This document shows, one piece after another, positions 24,638 to 34,212 of a stretch of DNA of 64,000 nt (its first letter is position 1; the number at the start of each line of letters is the position of its first letter). Both the position numbers and the translations under genes were made by a program. The notes under the pieces are model-generated. The model was not told the DNA's origin, did not search any database, and saw only the letters and a list, made by a program, of their open reading frames with translations. The stretch is from positions 6,363,137 to 6,427,136 of the forward strand of contig CM030933.1 of NCBI GenBank assembly GCA_018136815.1, written 5' to 3'. This DNA comes from Isochrysis galbana (taxonomy: Eukaryota > Haptophyta > Isochrysidales > Isochrysidaceae).

Positions 24638-26362
24638 ATGAACAAGGATGCGTGGGTGCAGGCGCGGCACGAGGCGTCGGCCGCCGAGCTACATGAGGCG
24701 TGGAACTCCTCGGCAGGACTTGTCCACCGCATCCAGCGAGAGCGTGGCGCCACGTGCGCCTGGATCGCCTCACGGAGCTCGTCTGCCGGCTCCGACGGCG
24801 CCTCTGGGCTGATCAAGGCCAACACGCTCGTAATCGACTTCCGCAAGCGGACTAACGCTTGCATCGTCGCTGGACGCAACCGCTTCCCGCCACAAGTCTC
24901 TGACAAGCTCCGCGAGGTGCGCGAGATAGCTGACAACTTCTTCTCGAGCATCCGCTCCGACGCATCGAACAAACCTCTATCGGCCGATGTCACAAGGCGA
25001 TTCTCCGACGTTTTCACAAAGTATACGGATATCATTTCGAGCGTGCTCAACAGCTCTCTCATGAAGAGGGACAATAGGTAACGCCAGCCGCAACACGTGG
25101 CCACGGCTACGCCGCTGCGCGCTCCGTCAACTCGGTGCCACGAGTTGGACTGTTGACCTTGGATGCCCTGCCTTGAGTCTCTCAGCGCGTTATCCAAGTT
25201 GGAATTGCTCAAAGAGCAGTACGGCCAACAGCGCGGCTTCATTGCGGCATTGTGCAATCTTCCTGCGGAGAGTATTGTCTACTTTCCGTTGCGTATGACG
25301 CGGGTGTGTAGCTGGCGAGAGTCCTGTCTATGTCCTACATTAGATGCTTGGAGGCATGCGGTCCTAGCTGTGGACGTAACGGTGGCATGTTTGGCTCAGC
25401 GTGCTTAGCGCAGGCACCAGCACGAAGATGGACTGGCCTGCTTCACCACCTGGAGCATGATTTGCACCACCCCATTGCAGATGCTTCCCGAGACGGTGCA
25501 TCGGCAGCAAGAGCTTGCTGCTGCCATTCGGACTGCTTGCAAGGACCTTCCGCGCGCTATTCAAGAGGACATCAGCCAATGCCTCGAGGTGAGGACATCT
25601 GCGTGCCACCAGCTTGTATGTGTGATAGACGTTGGTTGGGTTCGCGATCGGCTCCCTGCCCGAGAGCCCTTGCTGAGTGTGGGCCTTGCTGCAAGGTCCT
25701 AACCCATCCGGTATCCCCTGCATCCACAAAGCCCCCTCCGCTACTGCAAATAATCTATGAGTGGATCGACGACGACGATTTCGAGCTCATCACGCTCCAT
25801 GAGCTGCTGAATCAGCCAATTGAGGACGAGCTGGCGCACCCCTCCTCGAGGCGCTCTCAGCCTTCCTCGAAGCGCGTGAATTCGAGCAAGATAAAGCCAT
25901 CGACACCGCGGTACAATTCGGGCATCAGCTCGAAACGCATGAGCGCGGAATTCTCCAGTCACGGCAACATCCAAGTATACTGGGCTTGCTTCAGTCACAT
26001 CATGGATGAGCTTCTAGAGGTACGAGATGCCATAAGCACCCGATGCGTCGACGGCACAGTCAGCAATCCTGTTCCAGGACCGCTTTGCAGGATTATTACA
26101 TGGAAGCTTATTCCGGGGCTGCGTTGCGGAGTTGCCACCCGCGGATGCACCTAGTGCTTTGTTCTCCCTTCCCTGTTCATTAGCAACATACTTTCTAGCC
26201 GTTTGCGCTCGCATATCACATCGTTTGACTTCCCAACAACTGTCACAGATCGAAAATATGATCCTAGACGAGCGCAAGAAGCGAGTTTGGCAACGGATTC
26301 CGTTTGCACAGCGCGCGTCCCGCATTTTCCGACGTTGGCTTACAGCGATTGCTTCGGAATAA
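24638..26362 (+). CDS. NIT (nitrate/nitrite-sensing)-like domain protein
   Basis: Five exons proposed: 24638-25077, 25186-25303, 25481-25588, 25762-26019 and 26249-26362. Phases are consistent, total 345 aa. Exon 1 has the helical pattern SAGLVHRIQRERGATCAW, and exon 2 has ALSKLELLKEQYGQQRGFIA. Both match the 'l...lq.ERG' repeat style of NIT domains, all-helical sensors that in bacteria sit on receptors and antiterminators. The C-terminal part (exons 4-5) is Ser/Arg-rich and ends in a basic helix (DERKKRVWQRIPF...) with no recognisable output domain, so it may be a soluble sensor or adaptor. An alternative acceptor at 25731 would add ten residues to exon 4. The start at 24638 is chosen because upstream in-frame sequence is leader-like; 24302 is the alternative. 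Confidence 0.55.
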
Positions 26363-27525
26363 TAAGGTTTGGGAGAAGGGCTATTGTGATCCTCCTCTCC
26401 TGTAGAGGCACCTCCCGTAGAGGCACCAGTTACAGCCAGTGACGATGATCTTCATCGGAACAGAGTCTGTAAGTCAAGCTCCCTCAACGGCCACTTCTCC
26501 TCGTACATCTTGATGGCGGATGATCCATTGTATATGATTTAATGTCCGAGTTCATCAATGCCGTCTTGATGGCTCATCCTCAAGCTCCACACTTTCATTG
26601 AGGGCCCGGTGAATCTACGCAACGAAGTCGTTGTTGTTTTCTGGACGATGTGCACACGGTGAGTGAAATTGAAATGAGGGTCCAACCCATCCTCTAGTTT
26701 GTGCCTCGTTTCGACACTGCCCATCGTTGGTGGCCGGATGTTTTGCCTTCTCAATGGTTGGCCCTTGCCGGTGCTCTTGTCGCCTAAATCAATCAATATG
26801 TGATGTGGAGGAGCGGAGTGCGGTTTGGTGTGTGAGTGCAAAGAGTGGGAATGGACGCATGTATGACGAAATAACTTCTTGGTGTTCTCACCACGCGCGT
26901 GGCCATGAAATAGACCTCGTAGCTCGTAGCCACGTCCGCTTCCTTCTTCACTCCCTCCTGCGCCTTGTAGCTCATCCCCTAAGAAGGTGCAACTCGAGGT
27001 TCCCTTTTCTTGTCACACCCTCTCGTCTATTTTGGCATATAATTATGATTGACCATCAACTTGGACGGTCGGGCCACCGGGCCACCTGCCACACGACTCC
27101 CCTCATTTTAGCACAGCTGAGCGCAACGTTGCCCCTCAAACTCTCAAGGGTGGGTGGGAGATTGAGGCGAGCGCAAAGAATCAATCGCTGCGAGCGGAAG
27201 GACGGTCGTGTCACGCCCTTGTACGGCTGGTCGCACAGATCGGACACGGAGTTCCTCGAAATCTCCGCCCATGCCTGAGTGCCTGAGGGTCGGCTTGAAA
27301 CTGAGGGTACATGGCACATGGCACCGTTGAGCAAGAGCTGATAGGTCGCATTGCTAGAAGGGATGGAGCTCAGGAAGGAGCTCGGGCAGTACTCCTCGCC
27401 ACTCAGCTGAACATTAGGGTCTACCGTCACAGCTCCACTGGACGTGCCAAGTATGCCGGTTGCGCAAACCCGTAGTCTTAAAGACTACCGGGTTGTCTTC
27501 GGGGGGGGGGGGAAGACAACGGAAA
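26363..27525. other. Intergenic, no confident gene
   Basis: A minus-strand frame at 27056-27430 (about 124 codons, no ATG) is moderately gene-like (DQPYKGVTRPSFRSQRLIL) but has no domain, start codon or confirmed splice site. A poly-G tract (27501-27512) precedes the next gene. Nothing else was found. Confidence 0.4.
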
Positions 27526-28288
27526 ATGTCTGCCTCCTTTGCCGCCTTCTGGGCAACGGTCGAAGCCTCGCCGATCTTCCCCAAGGTTCGCTCCCTCCCC
27601 CCCGAGGGTCTCCCCTGTCATCTCCCCGCTTGGGGTGCCCAGGTTTGCCCTGACAACCCACTAAACAGGGCGCACAACCCATAGGGTCAGGGAGGCTCGG
27701 CGCCCGCCATTGCGCGTCGGCGAGATCCGATCGTCGGGGCAGTCCGTCCGAGGGAGCAATGGCAGTGCCCCTGGTAGCCCTGCCCATGACGGGATTGTAC
27801 CAGTGGTACCTACTGACTTTTATGGCCCCTACCTCCTCATCAGACCAATCCACGCCGACGCGCACGATGCCAGCACAGGTGCGCACGCGCTGTGAGCCCA
27901 GCTGAAGAATCCAGACCTCAATCACTGAGCTGAGCGAGCGCTAGCACAGGAATGACCAATCTGACCACTCCCATGCACCCCTTGCGCCTCGCAGACCTTC
28001 TCCGAGATCAAAGCGATCCTCAAGAGCCACAAGAATGTGAAGGGCGTCGTCCTCGACATCAACGCCGAGTTTTGGTCAGTCAGCTGGGCTGCCAACACAG
28101 CGCAGAAGAAGAAGTACGTGGGCATCATCGATCGCTGGGCTGACTCCGAGAGGACCAAGGTGATGATGAAGTGGGAAGAAGAAACTCGCAACAAGTCGTA
28201 CTTCCTCGACGCCTTTGAGTTCGACGAGAACGGGAACTCCCTCGAGGTGCAGCTCCTACCTTATCAAGATGGCCGGCGCCACGCATGA
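27526..28288 (+). CDS. Small two-exon gene of unknown function, 3' end at a LINE junction
   Basis: Exon 1 is 27526-27585 (20 codons, MSASFAAFWATVEASPIFPK). Exon 2 is 27995-28288. The phase-0 intron has a weak gttcgc donor and a strong 'cttgcgcctcgcag' acceptor. The predicted product is 117 aa, with short beta-rich segments (GVVLDINAEFWSVSWAA, KYVGIIDRWADSERTKVMM). This suggests a compact beta-barrel such as a Tudor/chromo-like fold, but I do not recognise the family. The TGA at 28286 is followed immediately, in the same frame, by LINE-derived coding sequence. The natural C-terminus may therefore have been lost to the LINE insertion, or this part may belong to the element. Confidence 0.5.
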
Positions 28289-30181
28289 AAGAAAAAGGTC
28301 GCAACCTGGAAAGGTCTGGAGGGTCTCTCCATTCACGGGAGGACGCTACTAGTGAACTTCATGATCTACGGGACGCCGAGATATTGGCTATCCACGTCCA
28401 CCCCTCCGGCATGGTTCATGGAGGCCATAGACTCGGACGTTCGTACTATACTATGGGATAGGTCTCCCCGACTACAGGCGGACGAGCTAGGCTCCTCGCA
28501 AGAGGGTCGGAAATGGATAACCCTTCCGGCATACCCGAGGGTAGGCACGAGCGAAGACGGGCCCCTATTGGGGGTCGGATTACTTCCCATGGCCGAACAC
28601 ACGAAAGCGCTCCAAGCGATATGGATAGTCCGATATCTTAACCCGTCAATGGCGGAATGGAAGATAGTCTTGGATCAATGGTTCAGCCGCAACCCCTTAG
28701 GGCGAGCGGCGGTCTTTTCGAAGGTCGACTCGAAGAGCCTCACGGCTAGCATTCGCGGCAATAACACGCTCCCGGCCTTCTGGAAGCATGCGCTGGAAAA
28801 CTTTAGAAGGATCAAATTCCTTAGGGGAGAAATCACACGAGAAGGCACTCAGGGCTCCCCGATATGGCACAATCTTTTCCACAAGCCTCCGGCCATTCAT
28901 CACTCACATAGGTCGAAATGGGAGTCTCTACAGACAGTTATTGTTCACAACACCATAAACCCGGATACGGGGGACGTTTACACTATGGAAGAATGCGCGG
29001 CTTACTTGCCGGACGGAGAACGTTGGATACGCCATAGGGGAAAGTACATATCGGTAGGCCCCTTTCTTAAGTCGTGGGAAAAGATTTCTGAATGGACGAG
29101 ATCAAGACAAATACATACCACATTCGATTATATGGACCTTCTTAGTAAACAAGCGAAGACTCCGCCCCCGGCTCCGGAGGAGCAAGGGTTAGTCCCTCAG
29201 GAAGATCCGGACGCGCACGATCTAGGCGAGGTCCTAGTGGACAAAGACCATAACTTTTATCTGCGCCGAAGAGGCGACTACCACAAAGTCCAGCTCAACG
29301 TCATGGGAGAGCCCCACATCCACGAGCGGATCAGCCCGCAACTACTGCCCGACGAACTATACACCCCGCTGAAGTGGGGACGAGCTTACGATGGCCCGGC
29401 GGAAACGGCGTATCCGATACCTCAAGAATACACACTAGAAGGCGCGCACACAACGCTGGAGGATGTAAATGTCAGGGGCTTGACTAAAGCGTTCCTCGCA
29501 TTGAGGAAAACCAAAACACAAAAATCCACACTAAGATGGGAAAAAAGGCTACCGGTCCTCTCGGGAAAGTGGAAACAAGTATCGCAGTTATACAAATATA
29601 ACTTTTTGACGCCTAGAGACTCTTATTTGCATTTCAAACATGTCCTACATAGGAGGATAGCTACAGCGAACCGCTTTGCTGATGATCCAACGTGCCGCTT
29701 TTGCGGCATAGCCCCTGAAAGCTCCATCCACCTGGCCTCATGTATCGCGACGGAGCCCATCTTTGAATTCATAGAAGGACTTCTGGGAATTAGCCTTAGG
29801 CCGGGTTCCGAAATAGCCCAACGTCTTTTTTGCTATCAAGTGGACAGACCGCACCCCTCCTCGGGATACTTAGGCATCCTGGCGTGGAGGTATATCCTAA
29901 CCGACTTCTATAACATCCAATATGGCAACGCGGACGGCAGGTCCGTTAGGTCGATCTTAAGAGCCATCCTTGCGAGATACCACCTATTAGTAACGGCGAA
30001 AGTCGGGTTCTTTCAGAGGCTGAAAAAACAACGAGAGAATATGGGGCTACACGCCCCGAGTAACAAACACATTAAGAAAATGATAAGTCCGCTCTACACG
30101 GTGGACAAGGAGTTCAACCTAGGAACATCGGAAGACCTTCTGCAGGCGGCGAGAGGTCTAGACATCCGTAACATCACCTAA
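28289..30181 (+). mobile_element. 5'-truncated non-LTR retrotransposon (LINE), C-terminal ORF
   Basis: An open frame of about 630 codons runs from just after the TGA at 28286 to TAA at 30179. It begins with the post-RT region typical of L1-like ORF2 (GLSIHGRTLLVN, YGTPRYW, AIWIVRYLNPS, FWKHALENFRRI) and contains the zf-RVT-type knuckle CRFCGIAPESSIHLASC near 29692-29742. The endonuclease and the RT catalytic motifs are missing, as expected for 5' truncation during target-primed reverse transcription. The frame is intact over 1.9 kb and more AT-rich than the host genes, so insertion is likely recent. No poly-A tail or target-site duplication was identified; the 3' untranslated part may extend to about 30290. 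Confidence 0.8.
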
Positions 30182-30572
30182 GGCACTTAATACCGCGTCT
30201 TAGAAGAAACCGCAGGGGATATCAATGAGGATCCCACGACATACAATGGAAGGCAACTTGAATTAACACTAGCATAAAGGACGAATCACAGTCTCCAGCC
30301 CCCTTCTCTCCAACTCCCGGCCGAAGCAGCGCGCGCGGCCTCCCCGGAACCAGCTTCTCCGATAAAGAGGGAACTGGGAAAGGGGGAGGGGGTTGTCAGG
30401 GGTTAAGGTTGGGTAGTAGGGAGGTACACTAGCACACTGCCTCACGCCGCACGCGTAGCGGGGAATTTTAAGAAGATTTTTTTTAATGCTTGGTTGTAAT
30501 GCGTAACCAGACCTCTGCAGGTCTGGTTGCTGTTGGTTGGTCGGGGCTCTACCACGTGCTGCTTTCGCACGA

Positions 30573-30912
30573 GGCCAGTGCCGCGACGGTGCGACGGTGT
30601 AGGGGCCCAGCCCGGAGGCTTTCCCTATGGGAGGCATTGCTTTGATGCCCTGGCCCTCTTTGGGGCTGGCCACAGTTGGCAGGAGAGGTGGACAGAGCTG
30701 GGTGGGCATGGCAGCCATGGTGGCCATGTGGCCTTCCGGGCGGGCGGCACGGGCCATGGCGCTCGTGCACTCCTGGCGTCGATCTTGGGGGCTGCTCGCG
30801 GCCGCTTTGGCGGCCCGGCGGTGGTCATGGCCCGATCGGCCGGCGCGGCGGGGGTGGCGGCAGGAGGGGAGGGGAGCGACGCGCGCCCCATGACTCTATC
30901 TTTTTAAATATA
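30573..30912 (+). mobile_element. GC-rich palindrome-ended element, full-length copy 2
   Basis: It shares 'ccagtgccgcg.cggtg', 'ggggcccagcccggaggctt', 'cggccggcgcggcggg' and a terminal 'catgactctatctttttaaa' with the copy at 16104-16512. The internal part differs by indels, and no ORF is shared. 30470-30530 upstream contains a small palindrome, 'accagacctctgcaggtctggt'-like, that is not part of the family. Confidence 0.6.
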
Positions 30913-31124
30913 GTTCTGTTTGACCACTCTAAAAGTCCAGAGACAGAGCCGCGTGCGCGGCGATGAATGTTACTGCGTAAGAATTTTCAAGTGAGGCTGT
31001 CTGAGAGCCGAAGAAACAGACGCGCAGCAACGAGCCCAAAAGATAAATCACAATGTGATAAATGATGGTCTGATGTCATCCAACTCCCTGGCGGCGGCAT
31101 ACAGACATGGATTGGAAGTGCTGC

Positions 31125-33137
31125 TCACTTCCTGGCATGCCATCTTGAGGCCACACCGTTCTCCATACTGCGACGCGCCTTGTCTCCTTCCCGAGCAGGG
31201 ACCAACCACTGTGGCTTAGCTGCCGGGCCACCGGGCAACTGCTGTGGCCGCTCCGTGTCTGAGACCTCCGATTCCGAATCAGACTGGCTGTCCCGGACAT
31301 TCCGCCTGCCACCAGTCGCCAAACATGGCATTTTCAATTGCGCACCCTGATCCTGCACACCAGCCCTGCGAGGAATCCGTGTTGTACGACCATGTCCTCT
31401 CTGGTTGGACTTATCGTGCGGGTAATCCTCGCGCCCACCAAGCCGTCCTCCCAAACTATCCACTTCCCCTTGCCATGCTACCTCAGCAGGATCAACGGGT
31501 TCAAAAGGTATCGTGCACTCCTCCATCATCTCGTCACCATTACCCGCTTGCATGCGCACGTGCTCACGTATCTCTGCTTGCCGCGCGGCATGTGCGCGCT
31601 TGCGCTGGAGGGCACCTACCATCTCGAGGGCGTAGCGGATTCCTCGCCCCTCGACGTCGAGCACTGCTTCTGCGTCCGCATATGCCCCTGCCTCAAGGCA
31701 GGCCTCCATCAGCACAAGCTCCGCGGCGCGCGAAACTGGTGACCCCGCAGCACGAGCGTCGTGCAGCGCTCGCATTGCCTGTGGCGTAAAAACACCTCCG
31801 AGCGACGCGTAGGCTAGGACTTCGGCCGAGTAGATGGGCAACGCGAAATGGCGCGCGAGCGCACGTACCTCATTGACCCGACGCCATTCAAGACGGTTTG
31901 CACGTGCGTGGCGCGCGAAGGCATGGAGCAGAGTCGTCAACATTTTGCGGGTTGGGGCGCGGCGTTGCGACTGACCATCTACGTCTCGTATTGGTGACTC
32001 AAGGCACGCCACGTCAGGAGAGGGGGCGCTCGTTGTGCCTGGCTGGGCGATTGACACGTCGTGAAGCCAAGAGCGAAGAATCGACAGACCGTGGGCTGGG
32101 GCGTCTGAAGCAACACATGCATCGACAAGATACTGTAACAGAAGTTGCTCCCGGAGCTGCTCTTCGCCCAACTTGCTCGAATTTTCGGCTTGAGCGTCAC
32201 GCACGGCCCTTCCTCGTACTCTGTGTTTCGGGCGCATCGTTGTGTCGGCCCCACCCGGAGATGCGGCCGAATACGACAGTGCAGCTGGACATCTTGTGTC
32301 CATCGGCCGGCTGCTCTTGGGCGGTCTACTGTTAGCTGCAGGGGACGCAACTGGTGCTGCAACATTGTACGTCTCATTAGTTGAGCCATCTACTGGAGTA
32401 AGTTGCTCAATCCCTGTTGGCGTGCGGCCGAAGTCGCGCAGGACTGGTGGTGCATTCAATGCGCATCCGCCAGCTAACACATGGCGGTAGACCGAAAAAG
32501 CATCATCCAATCGTTGTGCAACACCATATGCTAGGATGAGCTCGCCCTGGATCCGAGGCGAGGCCTTACTATGGGGTTGCAGCTGGTTGATAAAAGAGAC
32601 GACCCTTTGCGGATCGCCTAGCCGCGCACCCGCCACGCAACCGACGTAAATGAGCTCAGGAGCCGGGGCAGGGAAGCTGTGTACGATCCTCAGCACGCGT
32701 CTCGCGGTGTTGTCACCATCTGCCTCCTTGTTCACATGGAGCATTGCCTTTGCGATCTTCGCAGCCTCTTTGGCGCGCAGCGGCACTCCCGCCTGCATGA
32801 GGTGGCGGTAGAGCGTCCAGGCGACGCCGCCGTTGCGCGCGTCCAGAACGGCTTGGATGGCCTGGTCGACCATCTTTGCACTCGGTAGCGGTGGCTCGCT
32901 CTGCCCATCTGATAGCAGGGCCTTTGCGCCGAAGCGCGCGCGGACCGCCTGGATGACCGCGTTTGCAGGCGCGAGCGAGGAGCTGCGCCGCCGGCCGAGG
33001 GGAGCAGCGAGGCCCCAGGCGCGGCGCGCGCACAGCAGCCACGTGGTTGCGTGGAGGCGCGACCGCGCGGTGGAGGGGGAGGGGGAGGGGAGGGGAGCGA
33101 GAAGATGAGGTGGGAGGAGGGGGGAGGGGAAGGCCAT
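31125..33137 (-). CDS. Probable organellar PPR-like (helical repeat) protein
   Basis: A single exon encodes 670 aa from ATG 33137. The N-terminus is Ala/Arg/Ser/Pro-rich (SRLHATTWLLCARRAWGLAA), compatible with an organelle presequence. Helix pairs resemble pentatricopeptide repeats: GVAWTLYRHLMQAGVP (about 103-118), RIQGELILAYGVAQRLDDAF (about 195-214), a later MLTTLLHAFARHARAN, and AELVLMEACLEAGAYADAEA near 510-530. A disordered Ser/Pro insert separates the N- and C-terminal helical blocks, and the C-terminus (last 120 aa) is polar and low complexity. PPR proteins bind organellar RNA for processing or translation; the repeats here are degenerate and no target can be assigned. Other TPR-like folds are possible. 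Confidence 0.6.
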   Translation of the reverse strand: MAFPSPLLPPHLLAPLPSPSPSTARSRLHATTWLLCARRAWGLAAPLGRRRSSSLAPANAVIQAVRARFGAKALLSDGQSEPPLPSAKMVDQAIQAVLDARNGGVAWTLYRHLMQAGVPLRAKEAAKIAKAMLHVNKEADGDNTARRVLRIVHSFPAPAPELIYVGCVAGARLGDPQRVVSFINQLQPHSKASPRIQGELILAYGVAQRLDDAFSVYRHVLAGGCALNAPPVLRDFGRTPTGIEQLTPVDGSTNETYNVAAPVASPAANSRPPKSSRPMDTRCPAALSYSAASPGGADTTMRPKHRVRGRAVRDAQAENSSKLGEEQLREQLLLQYLVDACVASDAPAHGLSILRSWLHDVSIAQPGTTSAPSPDVACLESPIRDVDGQSQRRAPTRKMLTTLLHAFARHARANRLEWRRVNEVRALARHFALPIYSAEVLAYASLGGVFTPQAMRALHDARAAGSPVSRAAELVLMEACLEAGAYADAEAVLDVEGRGIRYALEMVGALQRKRAHAARQAEIREHVRMQAGNGDEMMEECTIPFEPVDPAEVAWQGEVDSLGGRLGGREDYPHDKSNQRGHGRTTRIPRRAGVQDQGAQLKMPCLATGGRRNVRDSQSDSESEVSDTERPQQLPGGPAAKPQWLVPAREGDKARRSMENGVASRWHARK

Positions 33138-34212
33138 TGAGAAGGCGAGAAGACAGATACTTTAGAAATGAGAAGAGGAGGGAGGAGGCCCTGGGAGTGG
33201 CCGCTGGGGAGCGCGGAAGGACACGCTGTGATATTGGCAGTAGTACTCCTAAGAATAGGAGTGTTTGGGAACCTGTTCGAAATTGTTGTCTTGTAAGAGG
33301 TCTTGTTAGCTAGTTAGCTAGCATCCCTAGCCACATCCACCGGACGAGCCATGCGCCAACCGCGAACACACACCCATCGCGGGGGACCGATGACAACGAA
33401 CTGAAACCGAGCCGCAAACTAACGGCAGAACTAGCGGGGCGACTAAAAATAGAACATATATTCATATTCAGGCAACAGAACAATACCGAGCATAGCGCAT
33501 AGCGATCAGGGGTAAAGAACTATAAACTGGGTGCAGAAGACATAGCACCCCCAACCATATGAACCACTGGGGGAGGCCGAAAGGCCGGGCCCCCACACGG
33601 GGGCAAAAGCAGCCCTCGGACACTAGACATCAACGCAAGAGGCCAGCCCCACCCCTCCCGCCAACGTGAGGCCCGAAGTAGTGTACACTGGCGGACCCCC
33701 CAAAACCGAAGAAAAAGAAAAAGGAACGAGGGGGGGAGCGGGAAGGGAGAGTAGCGGTAGGGGCGAAGGCGATGTCGGCATAGACACGGGATGGTGTGAG
33801 TGCCTACAGTAGCAGCTTAGCGGACACCTTCAAGAATGTTTTTTTAGCGCAATAGGTGTTAGCCCCGAATCTTCAGATTTGCTTTGAAGTGGGAGTAGTG
33901 GTACTAACGCTCAGATGTTTTATATTATTATTATAGTGCGTAGTGGCAAAACGTATCAACCAACTCGCGACTCCACGATATGTAACTTCTTTGTCTGGGA
34001 GCTCGGATCGACATGCACTACGCACTGCACATAATATTGCTACACCGGTATAGTGCTAGAATAATGTCCCTTCAGAATGTCTCGCATTCAGTTGTTCAGT
34101 GTGGCTCGCGGGCTTGAATTGAACACCGAGTGCTGTCACTGATGTCGCCAAGGGTGCCTTGCATGCGTTGAATGGTGTGAATTAGGTACACTTGAGTGGT
34201 TCGGACATGGAG
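33138..34212. repeat. Repeat-bearing intergenic region
   Basis: 33690-33925 contains an inverted copy of the family seen at 750-890: 'aaccgaagaaaaagaaaaag', then a block ending 'gcggacaccttcaagaatgt' and poly-T. The latter is nearly shared with 56430-56462. After it come 'cgaatcttcagatttg' and 'gtagtggtactaacgctcag', followed by an ATT microsatellite (33920-33938). A copy of 'gtagtggtactaacgctcag' is at 3867. No gene was found. Confidence 0.55.
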
